Below, one piece after another: positions 13,026-24,835 of a DNA stretch of 64,000 nucleotides. The position numbers and the translations under genes are program-made. Numbering within the stretch: the first letter of the stretch is position 1; every line of letters starts with the position of its first letter. Source of the stretch: Monocercomonoides exilis (Eukaryota > Preaxostyla > Oxymonadida > Polymastigidae); contig LSRY02000034.1 of the NCBI GenBank assembly GCA_001643675.2, positions 1-64,000 of the forward strand, written 5' to 3'. The notes beneath the pieces were generated by a model. That model did no database searches. It was not told the DNA's origin and was given only the letters and a program-made list of their open reading frames with translations.

Positions 13026-14616
13026 TCCCTGTGCTGCTGCTCACCACAATCGGGTTGTGGCACGGCTCCAGCCACTTGCTCTTGTCTCCCAGATCTGACA
13101 GATACAGCTTCACTGCTCCCTCACTCACAGACACACAGTGTCTGAAGTCTCCCTCTTTCACAAACCCATTCCAATCTCGTGACCCATACACATCGCATCC
13201 TCTCACACTCAAATCTCCATTGTTTCCTGTATTGCTTTCAAAGAAACAAAATTCAACATCAACTGAGCAGCTCGACGATTTGTTCATATAATTTCGAAGG
13301 ATCACACCACCTCCTCCAATGTTTGCCTGAGTGGTGCACCCTCGAATTATTGTTTCATGAATATTTGAATTGACATTTTCCCCAACCATCAACCCACCAC
13401 CGCCAATTCTTCCAATGCAACCAGCAAATGAGCAATTATTGATTTCCAAATTCGGAATTGATTTGCATAAGCAAATACCTCCTCCGCAGGCATTTGCTTC
13501 ACAGCTTTCATATTTGCATTTTGAAATAAAAAGGACCGAATTTATATTCTGAGTGAAAACAAACAACCCTCCTCCCCAGCTTGGATTTGAAGAACAATAA
13601 TCGAAAGCATTGTTTTCAATAATAATATTTGAACAGTATGAGATGTACAAACCACCTCCGTGCCACCCAGAACATTGATAAAACAAACAGGATTTGATTG
13701 AAACATTATTTGCATTTTGAATAAACAGAGCTCCAGCATTTTCACCTGTTTTGATGGAGTTCCATTCGACATTTTCAAAGCTCACTGTTTCGTTGTTTGT
13801 AATTCTTTCCATCTTTCCTTCACTGTATTTCTGTTTGCATCTGAAGAATGTCGAGTTGAAAACACTTGTCGAGCCACCAGCATTGAAGTCTGCCAGAATG
13901 CCTCCATTGATCGGGTTCCACACCTCTTCAAAACTGCATCCACAAGCAGTTGTGCTTTTGCCCCCACCCTCTCTCCTTGTCCCTTGCTCATCACGCCTCC
14001 CTTCCCATGTGATGTTTCTGAAATGGCAGTTGTCAAGCCTCACCCATTCGCATCTGCACGAACCAATCAGCGGCTTGCTGCCTGCCACACAAAACGATGA
14101 AAATGAAGTGCAACCCAGAAACAGGCAACTTCCTTCACACGAGCACAGCGATCCCATCTGCCATTGTGCCAAGCCAAATGGCTGCAGCAAGCAGTTCTTC
14201 ATCTCCAGCAGCCCACCCTTCACATCGAACGGAGGAACATCCAAATGCAAAACATCAATCACACAAGCACAAAATGAACACATCGAAAGCTCATCAAGCT
14301 GGGCAATGTGTGTGTTTTCAATCACTGTAACTTGCACATCCCTCAAACAGAGAGTGGAATTGATTGAATCAAAGATGACCTGGTGCATGTCAGGATGGAA
14401 AGTGCAGCTGTTGGATTGGATGCGGGAACGGTTGTCTTCAGACAGCGGGGATTGTCTGTTGCCTTTTTGGGATTGCATCACTCCAATTCCAAATGCCGTA
14501 TCACTTCCATTTTCATTCTGAGAAAGAAACAAGTTGAGGTGTTTTGTTTGTTCTGAAACAACAAAGCCAATTTGGACAACAAGGCAAAATGTGATCATTG
14601 GCTGTATTGCTGACAC

Positions 14617-15110
14617 TTTTGAAATATGTTTTCTTTGATCTTAACATAAAATTAAAAAAATACCACTTTTCGATGAAAATAGTTGTTGAAAATTTCTCAA
14701 TATTTGTTTTTAAAAATACCTGTTCATCATGGATTAATCAACAATTTTTTTTTTATTTTTTTTTGTTAAAATTAATTCTTCAGGGGCATCAATAATATTT
14801 TTTTAATCAAAAAATGAATATAAAAAAAATGTGATGTTTTGATATTTTTTATGTGTATGGTTAATGGTAACCTTTTGATTAAAATCAAAAATGATTGTGT
14901 GGTTTTTTTATTCAAATTTTAACTACAATGAGACTATTTTCAGACTTCATAAATATGCTTTAATTTCGATATTATCAACTCAAACAATTGCAAACAGCCC
15001 TATTATTTTAAATTAAAATTCCGAAAAATATTTTTTTGTGAATTAAAATTTTTAGATGGGATGAGAAAAATTGGAATATGGGTTAATAAAACTTTTTTTA
15101 TTTTTGTTTT
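14617..15110. other. AT-rich spacer between divergent genes
   Basis: This spacer separates the starts of the minus-strand surface gene and the plus-strand membrane-protein gene, so it must hold both promoters. Composition is very AT-rich with many T and A runs. I see no ORF, repeat or recognisable element. Confidence 0.6.
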
Positions 15111-16938
15111 ATGAAAAAAGCACAGATAGAAAGGGAGCCTAGATTTGGAGATGCAACTGCTTTTTTTGTTTTTGCAATATGTGCCTTGATAGCATTAATT
15201 TTTGGAGTCATTTTTTGTCATGGAGTCAGCCCACTCTTTTTTGCGAATACTGTTAATGGAATTATAATGACGTTTTGTATGTCATTTTTCCTTTCAATAG
15301 CATGCAAATTCAATATTTTTCTTTAAAAAAATTGAACAAATTATATATGTGATGTTTTATTTACAAAATAAAGTTAGTTTTTCAGTTGGAATTGGGGTAA
15401 ATCTTCTGGGAAAGGTTAAAGAACCAACTTTATCCAGACTTTCTCTTGTGATAGCGTCTATTGGTTGCACTGGCTTTTTTTATGGAGTCGCAGAATTTTT
15501 GCTTTCGACGTATCTGGCATTTCCAATGTCACTATTTTACCATAGGATTTTTGCTTCGGTACACATCATTGTGTTTGCCACAGATTATTTATAAAAATTT
15601 GTTATAATTATTCTTATTGTAGAACTTGTTTTGATACATTTATTTTCGGAGGAAGATGGTTTTCTGGAAACAAAAGCAAAGTGACTATTTACGTTGTGCT
15701 TTTGATAATCTGTATGAAAAGCTTTTAAACTTCGTTTTTCTCTTTGCAATTTCATTTTGTTTTGCATGTGTATAATTTTAGCACTTGTATTATCTGTTGT
15801 CCTTTACGGAATCGCTGGGATGATCTTCATAAATCCAAACGGTCCTTCTGATATAGCTCTCGGAATAATAAGTGGTTACCTTCCTTGGGTAGCTGCATGG
15901 ATGTTTTTTGTATGGAAACCTTTGGCCGATGTGTTTGGAGAAGTTCGAGCTCTTATGAAGATGTCACTTATTACTCGTGGGATTGTTTACTTAATTTTGT
16001 GTTTGCTTTTTGGAGCGTTATGTTGTGGCATAGGAGTTGGCTTGACATTTGTTGAGAATGCAAAGATGGATATGAGCTCTCTTACAGCCATACCCATTGG
16101 ATTGCGAGTGATGTTTGGCGGAGTTACAGCGTGGTATAGTTATACGCCTGCACTTTTAATAACTCATTACACAGACAATCTTCTGAAAGAGCATCCTCTT
16201 GTTCCTGTTGATTTAAGTGAAAAGAGAAGCGGGAGGAAAGGAATGGTTAAAAATCAAAAACAATCGCAGAAAGGGACGCGATGCTTGAAAAGAATGGGAA
16301 TGATTTTTTCGTTCGTCGTTGTTGGATACATCTGCTACCATGGAATTCTCGGTGGGTTGAATATGTGCGGTTACGGAGTTCCGTATTACATTGCAGGGGA
16401 CGAGGCGATGAGCTTAATGATTGCTGTCATCTTGTTCATTCACGCTCACATCACCCAGTGCTATGGACTCAGTGTGATAGTTGATCCTAACGCTCCAGAA
16501 GGCTCAAAGACACCGCAAGAGGACAAAAGCAAAACGAACGGCAACGAAGGGATGACACAAATATCGTCAATTCATTCTCAGCCACCAAAGGAAACAAATG
16601 TTCAGCAAAATAACGCATCCGGGTGGAGTCTGGGCGGTGAAACAGTTATGCGAGGCAACGGAGCAGGGACTACGAGCGAAATATTGCAGCCTAATGATGC
16701 TACGAGCGTTATTACACCTCCTTCTTCTGCAATGACGACTTATTCACAAGGAATGTTGACTCCCAGCCTTGGATATCCCAATCAAAGCGGAACTCAGCTT
16801 ATGGTTGGATCAGCAATGTCTGGCTTCAATTCTCAGTATAGCTCGGATCCTTCAACCATGATGGGGGGAGGCGCTGGGATGTTCTTTCCTTCTATGAACT
16901 ACCAAATTGGTAGTCCTTCACCTCAACCACCTTCATAA
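15111..16938 (+). CDS. Multi-pass membrane protein, unrecognised, four exons
   Basis: Exons 15111-15276, 15386-15509, 15623-15711 and 15782-16938 join in frame to 511 residues. The introns are 109, 113 and 70 bp with GTATGT, GTATCT and GTATGA donors. Removing them eliminates every internal stop. The product has about eight or nine hydrophobic segments, starting at residues ~14-36 and continuing to about residue 340. A basic loop (KNQKQSQKGTR) comes before the last pair. The C-terminal ~150 residues are a polar, Gln/Ser/Asn/Pro-rich tail, presumably cytoplasmic. I do not recognise the family. The arrangement could fit a receptor-like or transporter-like protein, but no motif decides this. Intron 2 was placed by phase and could shift slightly. 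Confidence 0.75.
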
Positions 16939-17805
16939 TATTCAAAGCTTCTTCTTGTGATTTATAAAAAATATATTTTGTAGTCATTTCAGATTATTTT
17001 TGTTCATTTTATTTCAATTATTTATTTCTAATTTCCATTTTATGATTTTTTTCAAGTTGAATTGATGTTTTATCAAAAAATAAAAGAAAATAAAGAAAAA
17101 TTGGAAAAAAATAATAAACTTATTTATATTTGTTTTTTGAAAAATGCAATTTTTTTCCTCAACATATTTTGAATTTGAAATAAAAAAATTTTTTTTGAAA
17201 TGTTGAATTCAAATTATTTTGTGTTTTCCAAACAGTTTATTCGTTCACAAAGATTTTAATATTTTGTCCCTTGAAATCTCAATTAGGTTTTTTACAAAAT
17301 AATATGTTCCATTTTTTTATCTTGATCATTATACTTTCCTATGACCCAAAAAAGAGATGAGAAAGAAATACAAAATAGTTTTTTATAATCAAAAGAATAC
17401 TTTATGTGATGAAATCTTTTGCTTTATGAATTTTGTTCCAATGAATAATTTCTTTTTAATATCACAATTTCGACACTTATCTGTAATTTTTGCATGAAAT
17501 TACAAGACTTATTATGATATAATTTCAGAAAAAGTTTGGAACAAATCTTTGTTTTTTTCACAAAACCTGAAATTTCATCCCAAATCAGAAAAAGTTACTA
17601 CTGTATTTTTTTTTTTTCATATCGTTTGAAAAAATGAATTATTTTTCATCACATCATCTGAATCATCGTTTTTTACATGAAGAAATTTTCTTTTTGTTTT
17701 TTTCATTTCATCAACAGTTTTCACTTCATTTTTATCTTTTTTTTCCGTTTCATTTTTCCTTTCAATATTCATTTTCAGATAATTTTCCCATTTCTCGAAA
17801 AGATT
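16939..17805. other. AT-rich spacer, no gene seen
   Basis: It lies downstream of the membrane-protein gene and beside the transposase relic. It is almost entirely A/T with long homopolymer runs. The open stretch at 17634-17870 encodes only Phe, Ser and His and looks like chance. A short GACCCA near 17350 resembles the ends of the MITE-like elements described elsewhere, but I found no partner. Confidence 0.5.
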
Positions 17806-18828
17806 TTAGTTGGTTATCACTTTTCCATAAAAGGATAATCTATTTCTGCGAGATGGAAGAGGAGAAATAGAAGATTCCAGCAGTTTCAAAAGATCTGACC
17901 CAAAAGAATTGTGAAGAACACCACTGCAGACAAAAGCTTTCTGAATTACAGAAGGAGATAATGCAGTGTGGATGGCTTGAGGCAGAACGTCGGAAATTGC
18001 TGCTAGTTTGGAGGAAGATGAAGAAGAAGATGGAGTCTCAAATCTGTTTGTCAGTTCAGATATGAACACAGCAAACACTCCTCTGTCCAGCGGTTGACGG
18101 AGGTGTGTGCTGTGTGGCACGAATGTTAAAATGTCGATTTGTTGTTTTTGGAATTCTCGCCAGATCGATGGATATGCGCGAGAAGCATGCGAATCAAGGA
18201 GAAGAAGAATGTGTTCGTTTTCAAGTGACATGCGCCTTCTTCTTTCGATGATAGAAGGAAGAAGAACGGTGAGAGCATACCTTTTGAAGCATTCGTTGTC
18301 CATCCAGCCGCTTCCATTTGCCCATATTGCCAGCGTTGGAGATTAAAGACTTTTCTGTTCCTCTGGTTAATTAATGCTTGACCATCGAACAACAGAAAGA
18401 AAGGAAAATTCTTCAGCAGAAACAGATACAAAGAATGTTGAATTTATCATCCTTGGTGGTTCTTTCGTAAAACCTGCTTTTGTGTCTGCTGTATGCACAA
18501 CAAGCTGTTTTGAATCTGTAGGAACGCGCGTTGAAGATTCATCGACATTCGCAATCCAAGCTTGATAGATATGATATGTGTCATAAAAGGCGTTGAGTAT
18601 TTTGTTCCATGGTTTAAAAGACTTCAACATGAAACTGCCATGCGGTGAACGAACATATTTTTCAGTGTTCGCATCCTCAGCTTTGTGTGATGCTTCACAA
18701 GGTTATGTGCTGCAAACGGCGAAACTTCATGAAATGGAATATATTCTTCATCATTGTAATCAAAAAAAGTTTTTAACTTGAAAACCATATAAATAAAACA
18801 TCAATAATTGAAAAGTTAAATAAGCAAT

Positions 18829-18908
<80 letters not shown>

Positions 18909-19317
18909 TTTATTAAATTTTATTTTATTTTATTTTATTTTATTTTATTTTATTTTATTTTGTTTTGTTTTCTTTTCTTTTCTTTTCTTTTCTTTTCTTT
19001 TATTAAATTTTATTATATTTTATTTATTTAATTATATTTTATTTTATTTTTTTTATCCAAGTTTTACTTGTGTCGGATTTTGCTTCAATTTGAATAATAA
19101 CAAAATCTCATTGTTCCAATTCTCCGATAACTACAGCAGGTCTTCCTCCTTCTTCAACCAATCTTCCTTTTCTGAGTACTGCAACTGCATTCTTAATCCC
19201 TATGTGTATGTATTCTTTGGAATAAAAAGCATCAGTAATACGAACAATTTCTTCTTCAACGATGTGGGTTATTCGCTCCGGCCGACAGTGAAATCTTCCA
19301 TCATTTTTAGAAGACAT
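17806..19317 (-). mobile_element. Dead pogo/Tigger-type DDE transposase
   Basis: Three pieces on the minus strand fit a Tc1/mariner-superfamily pogo (DDE_1) transposase. At 19317-19108 a 69-residue ORF ends in a helix-turn-helix-like stretch (RKGRLVEEGGRPAV), resembling the DNA-binding part. At about 18700-18367 the core starts with WIANVDESS (first catalytic Asp). At about 18340-17806 it continues with GWMDNECF, LLLLDSHASRA (second Asp) and HLRQPLDRGVF (third Asp). All three acidic residues remain. Two in-frame TAA codons (near 18367 and 18343) break the core, and a microsatellite expansion at 18.83-19.06 kb separates the N-terminal part. The element is inactive. I could not define its terminal repeats with confidence. 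Confidence 0.75.
18829..19060. repeat. Compound microsatellite (CT, poly-T, ATTTT pentamer)
   Basis: A CT dinucleotide run is followed by about 45 T residues, then by repeated ATTTT and CTTTT pentamers. It lies inside the transposase relic, between the predicted DNA-binding and catalytic portions. It probably expanded after the element died. Its length is likely to be unreliable in any assembly. Confidence 0.9.
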
Positions 19318-20616
19318 TGCACTCTGAAATATTTTCTACACTTCTTTGAAATTTTATTCAAAAGGAAAAAAATATTTTTAATTTATTGTGATATTCTATA
19401 TGTAATGGAGCAAAAGAAAAATAATTGGACAAAACAAAAATATTCATATTTCAATCAAGTTTATGTTCATACTCACGAAACTTTGCTAAAATAAAAGTTT
19501 CATCATGTTAATTGTATTATAGCCATCCCAGGAAAGCTTTATAAGCGGAAACAGAAAATTGATCAAAATATGAAATTGTGATTAAAAAAGAAAATTGAAC
19601 ACTTGCGAATTTTGAAAAAGAATAATACATTTTTGTTTTTCTTTTTGTGAAAAAGAATTAAAAACTTACCTTTTTTGTTCGATTCTTGTTTCAAACAGAA
19701 AGAAAAAAAGGATCAATATTTGCATGTGAGTGATTATTACAGAAAACGTAACAATAAACAGAGTGTCTTCAAGAACTCTGTTTTTTTTAACAAAATGTTG
19801 TTTGCGAGTGTTTACACATAATCTTCTTTCCAATTTTTCCTAATTCAAATATTACAGAAAAATCAAATTTAACAAATTTCTTTCAAATATTTAAATTTAT
19901 TTATTTATTATTTCATATTCAAATTTGCATTGTTTTGAATTTTTCAGCAAATAACTTTTTAATTTTTTAACATTTTCAAAAAACCGAGATAAAAAAAATT
20001 TTTTTTATGGGTGATTATTTATGAAACCCGATATTTTCTATCAAAAATTTCGGTTTGAGTTTTTGTTATGATAATTCATAAATGAACCCTGAAAAGTGAC
20101 AGAGCTGTGATGTGATGCCTCTTCTATTTTTTTCAAATCATATTTTGGCTTTTGAAACGATATGAAAACATTCAAAATTTGTTTGAAATTATTAAGCAAA
20201 TAACAATGAAATTTCTATAAAATCAACACCCCGAAAAAAGTTATGATTTCAAAAAAAAATCACCCATATCAAAAAAATACCTTATTTATATTTTTTCATT
20301 TAAAAACAATCGAATATATAATTTTTGTGATCTCCTCCTTTAATGAATTTTAAATTGAACCTTTTTCTTAAAAAAAGAACATTCTTCAAATATTTAAAAA
20401 ATGTTTTTTCATCACAAAAATATCCATAAATTTGTAATCACAATTTTCTTTTTCTTTTCTGTTATAATATATATAATAAAAAATACATAAACTGCATTAT
20501 TATCAAATTCGAACTTTTTCTCAACTGATCAATCTACCCAGTATCAGTATTTCGTTGTGTACGATCAGTCCCATTTTGTCTCCTTGTATTTATTGTAGAC
20601 TAAAAACATCTATCAA
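19318..20616. other. AT-rich spacer containing a MITE-like element
   Basis: No coding sequence is visible. The only structured part is the small inverted-repeat element at 20008-20266. The remainder is A/T-rich with short open stretches and stop codons in all frames. The last ~150 bp before 20617 must include the ferredoxin promoter. Confidence 0.5.
20008..20266. mobile_element. MITE-like element, TA-flanked, ends TGGGTGATT
   Basis: The left end reads TGGGTGATT and the right end is its reverse complement AATCACCCA. Each end is directly flanked by TA. The 259-bp body is AT-rich and has no ORF. TA duplication with short inverted ends is the mark of Tc1/mariner-type insertion. A second element with nearly the same ends lies at 46956-47196. 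Confidence 0.6.
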
Positions 20617-20950
20617 ATGTGTATGATCGATCAAGTTGTTTCAACATTCATTTGTTCCTTTTGCTTTATATAGCTGAATTTCCATCAGTTGATCATGATA
20701 CTTGCGTCGGTTGCCAAACCTGCATGAACACTTGCCCAAAGGGTGATGCTCTCTGGGAATTCAATGATGAGGGAAAAGCCGTCTTCAAGATCGACAACAA
20801 AGATGAATGCGTTCATTGCCACGCTTGCGGAGATTCATGCCCAGGTTTGTTTTGATTTGTATTTTCCCGTCGATTTTGAATTTTTATTTTTCATTAATTT
20901 TTTCGTTTGAATTATACACAGCATCTGCAATTTCCTTCAAAGAACAATAA
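20617..20950 (+). CDS. 2[4Fe-4S] ferredoxin
   Basis: Exons 20617-20620 (ATGT only), 20674-20844 and 20922-20950 give a 67-residue protein starting MSEFPSVDHDTC. It carries two clusters of the form CxxCxxCxxxCP: Cys12, 15, 18, 22 and Cys47, 50, 53, 57, the classic clostridial-type 2[4Fe-4S] ferredoxin. Such proteins pass low-potential electrons between pyruvate:ferredoxin oxidoreductase and hydrogenase in anaerobes. No targeting peptide precedes the fold, which suggests a cytosolic protein. The introns are 53 and 77 bp. The start was chosen because a four-base first exon joins the only acceptor in phase and yields an N-terminus of normal length. A tiny first exon is unusual but recurs in this window. 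Confidence 0.9.
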
Positions 20951-21293
20951 GCGATGTATATATTATAATTTCCTTGATGCCATTGAAAAATTATCCATAT
21001 TTTAAATCAGATCATAGCGTTTTCATTTTTAAAAGTATTTATTGAAACAAAAGAATCCAATCAATGAACAATTTCTCTTATTTGAAACAAATATGTATTT
21101 ATAATTGAAAAATATAAATGATCATCATCAAAATTGAAGTAATAATTTAATTGTTTCTGTTTATCACTTTTTTGAAGTGAAAATCAAGATAATCCATGTT
21201 TTTGTTTTTCTTAGACGAATTTATGAATACATATTTGCGAAATTAAAAGGTCAAAGCATAACGTCTATTGAAGCTATAGCATTCTTTTTCAAT

Positions 21294-24200
21294 ATGAAAC
21301 GTATTATTTAATTTGTTCAGTTATTTAATTATTTGCTTTTAGATTTGACTTCTTGGAGTCCAGATGCAACAAAAATTTTTGAGTTTGTGATTTTATCTTT
21401 ATTAATTTATAAGCTAATCTCTTATTTAAGTTAATCTATTTCTTAAGCCTTATCAGCACGATCTATCCATTCAAGAACAAGTTGAATTCAAGCGTCAGTT
21501 GTTCATAATTCCTCAAAATGAAATGCAAAATATATTCTCCAGCGAATTTTTTTTGGAGCTGAATAAGAATATTTATGATAATACTCGTCCGAAGCTTTGT
21601 TATAAAATGATATTTTATTTTCTTCGTGAAATCGGAATAATCCTCTCGTTACGCGATATAACACTAACATGTAATGAATTTCAACAAGAGTTTTCTTCAT
21701 TTTTATTGGCAATGGTTTTATCAAATGAAAAACTTAAACATTTCCTGCATAGTCCTGTTGACCGATATGATAAGGTTTTTTACAATGATGACGGAGACAT
21801 TGACACAAATCTTATCCTTTCAATCAGCGGAGTGTTTGCTTTTTGCTCAATTTTTGAAAACCGTAGATTTTCTATTCTCGTGCAGCTCGAGAATGAATTC
21901 ACCAATATTTTTTTCAGTCTTTTCGAAATAAGCAGTTCCGCTGAACAACTCAATTTCACTCATTCAATTTTTTTTGCATATGATTATTTGCAAAAATCTC
22001 AACAAAGAAACACATCTTTTGCTGCTGTGTGCCTTTTGAATGACGAGCAGCATTGCAAAATTTGCAATCCATTAATTTTGGGATTAGTGCTGGAGTTAGC
22101 TTTAAAGGGAATCGATACATCAGTTAATAATTCAAAGTTATGGAATTGTGATTTCGGAATGCAGCATCTTCTTACAAGACTTTTTCGTTTTTCTGCCACA
22201 CCTGACAATTGCGATAATTTGTTTTATGATCTTGCATCGTCAAATGAAATAAAAGAATGGAATCAAGCAAATAAAACGTTATTTGAAGACTGTTTGGATG
22301 ATGCGTTTTTTAATTCGGGTAAACTTCTTTTGTCCTGTTGCAGCGCGCGGCATGATTCTGTTTCGAGGGTTTCTGGGCTTTGCGAACTTATTTCTTCATC
22401 AACGATGGTTGGTGCTGATATTCGTTCCCGCCTGAAATTTATGGACGCTCTTGCTCTTAAAGGCACCACAAAAGAATTTCTGCAATTTCTCCAGTCCAGA
22501 GAAGCGGTGGAGCCCTTAAAACTTGCATGCGATTTGTCAAACATTTGGATTGAAGCAAAAATGGATTCATTGAATTTTTTACTCCTTTGCGAAGAAAGAT
22601 TGAACAAGATTTTTGAAAAAGTGAACGAAGATAATATGGAGTATGTGCTTTCCATTTCAAATAATTGGAGTTGTCAATTAGAAGAAGAAGGCTTTTATGA
22701 CATATTGAATACTGCTTTTTATATGAAATTTCAGGAAATACAAGTTTTGGCTGAAGATCTGTTTATTGAAAAGAACTACGTTGAATTCAAATCATTACAA
22801 ATGATTAAAGTATTTGGTATGCTTCTTCTTTTGAAATATTATTTTATCGAATACTTCTGATTTGTGGGGGGAAAAATGAAGTATACATTAAAATTGAATC
22901 GGATTTGTAATTTATTTAACTGCATTATTCATTGTTCAATTTTCAGATTTTTTTTATCTTTTTCTATTTTATCTTGTTTTCAATTAAATAATATGCGAAT
23001 GACTGTTTATTTTATATTTATTTTTATTTTTATTTTTCATTCTTTATTCCTTTTTTCTTATTCGATTTCAAACATGTTATCACAATTTTCATGACAACAT
23101 TAAAGCTTCTATTAATTCGTGCAAACGATGTGATTCGGCTACTGCATTGAGAAAACTGGTGAAGATAAAGGGGATTGTGTCAAAGTTCACTTTCAAGTCT
23201 TTTTATGAATCTCGTTCAAATGCGCTTGCTTTGCGTATTATTCGTATCGCCTCCAAAGTGGAAGTTGATTTTGAGGTTAAAGTGGAGCTTTTCCGATTGT
23301 TAGAACGTTTATATCGCTTTTGGGCAGTTACAGAATCAGAAATGCCTTCATACCATTCTTGCGATCAGCAGTTACGTTCGGTGCTTAGAAAATTGGACAT
23401 TGAAAAATTTCAACAACAAACAACTTGTCAACCTGAAGTGAACGAGTTTTCTGCTTGCTTGATGAAAAGTTCTGAGGAATTGCATTCTTTGGTGTTACCA
23501 TTAGCTCTTTCGTATTGCTGGAGCATGTGTTTACAACATGGGAGCCTCTTAAGATCGAGTGAAATTATTACTCAGCCAATTGTGTCCTCAGTTTGTGAGT
23601 TGGCAGTGACTTGTGAAAGAGAAAAGGAGATAAATGAAGAATTAGAAGCGTTGGCAATCATGTTGAATTTAAGTATGTATTGTTTATTGAAATGGTTTGA
23701 TTTTTGTGAATTTGAATTATTGTGCTTCTTCTTCTTCTTCTTCTTCTTCTTCTCTTTCTTCAAAATCTTCTTCTTCTTCTTCTTCTTCTTCTTCTTCTTC
23801 TTCTTCTTCTTCTTCTTCTTCTTCTTCTTTCTCTTCTTCCTCCTCTTCTTCTTTCTTGCATTTCCTTTAATCTCTTTTATCAAAGGAAGCGGAATTTCAT
23901 TTGGCGACAGCAAAGATAATGAAAACAGATCAAAAGACTGCTTCGAGAACATGGTGATTTCTCTGCTAAATTGTGATGTCATTCAACCATTTCTGAGCAC
24001 AAATTCAAAGCTGGTGCTCCTAAAACTTGTGAAACAGATTGACAGTTGGAGTGAAATTAATAGAAAGAAGCTTTTTGAAAGTGTTGACGTTGTAACAATT
24101 TCCATTCAAGAATGGTTTCATTGCATTTTTCAAGGAAAAGATGTTTGCTCAAATCACATGTTGATATTGGAACAATTAACAGAAGTGCCAATGATGCTTC

Positions 24201-24835
24201 TTAATGAGCACAACCCAGCTGTTATTTCTCCGAATCAACTTCTGGAAAAATTGACCATTCCAACCGAAGCTGCATCTTTTATTGAAAATGATATTTTTAG
24301 TATTTTGTCTAAATGCATTCACTATAATCGTCAGTCAATAAAGACGCTTCTTGCTTCTTCAAGGTTCATGCGGGTTCAATTTACACTTCTTCGCAAAGGC
24401 TGCTCGACCGATGATTGTGGGCTGTTGTGGCTTATGAGGCAGTTATTTGAAGATCCAAGCTGTTATGGATTGAATGTGTTTCTCAAAACTTGGTGGGGAA
24501 AGGAAATGGTTGAAATTCTTGTTAATCCGCAAATATATTTTCATCAAACAACACAAAGTGTAATCTCCTTTTTTGTTAAATGCTTCGGGATTAACACCGA
24601 TCATTTTTCAATTAATTATGACAATGAAAATGATATGTTTTTGCCCTTTAAATCAAAATTTCAATTTCAACGTTTCGCTGATTTTTTTGAGGAGCATGGC
24701 GTTGGAGATGCACTTTATATGCTTTTGGGCACAAAATGGAGTAATGGAACAAGTTTTCAGTACGATGTGCTTCTTTTCTTAAATTGCATTTGCTACTCAA
24801 GTTTAGGTGATAATGTTGATTTGTTCGATTTTTGA
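21294..24835 (+). CDS. Large helical protein, unrecognised, five exons
   Basis: Exons 21294-21300, 21343-21386, 21448-22816, 23106-23672 and 23886-24835 keep one frame and give 978 residues. The first exon supplies only Met-Lys and one base. The protein is rich in Leu, Phe, Cys and Ser with regularly spaced hydrophobic positions, as in an all-helical repeat scaffold. I see no transmembrane span, catalytic motif or zinc site. A last intron could exist: a GTGATA donor near 24807 and a TATGCAG acceptor near 24893 would replace the last residues with EQNCFCL. Intron 4 (23673-23885) contains a long CTT repeat. I cannot assign a function. HEAT-like or nucleoporin-scaffold relatives are possible but unsupported. 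Confidence 0.7.
23727..23850 (+). repeat. CTT trinucleotide microsatellite within intron 4
   Basis: About forty CTT units with a few interruptions lie within the 213-bp intron 23673-23885. The intron length is a multiple of three and has no stop in the host frame, so a retained intron would add a long Phe-rich run to the protein. I treat it as an intron because a good GTATGT donor and CAAAG acceptor bound it. Confidence 0.85.

Larger units (their letters stand above)
2155..14598 (-). pseudogene. Giant beta-helix surface protein with TM and kinase-like tail, frame-interrupted
   Basis: This is one gene read across overlapping minus-strand frames. Translation starts at ATG 14598 (the upstream in-frame GTG at 14616 is not needed), with a signal peptide ending near VVSEQ. 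Short Asn/Ser/Gly/Cys-rich beta-strand repeats of the pectin-lyase or polymorphic-membrane-protein type follow, arranged as about eight modules. A Cys/Trp region (CWWNGS, SLKGGDG), a transmembrane helix near 3480-3570, a charged juxtamembrane helix and a kinase-like tail complete it. Segments by frame: 14598-12274, 12215-9984, 10182-8722, 8827-6572, 6974-5928, 6090-5581, 5686-5126, ~5140-4968, ~4980-4850, 4837-4268, 4347-4111, 4157-2547, 2599-2399 and 2478-2155. Each segment continues the previous domain exactly, and I found no premature stop apart from those that follow a frame change. Either it is a young pseudogene or the assembly carries uncorrected indels. A full product would be about 4,100 residues. 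Confidence 0.75.

Noticed and set aside
2155-14598. Programmed ribosomal frameshifting in the giant gene
   Set aside because: About fourteen shifts in both directions with no common slippery site cannot reasonably be programmed. Indels from decay or assembly explain them better.
23572-23982. Minus-strand poly-Lys ORF
   Set aside because: It is the reverse reading of a CTT microsatellite inside an intron.
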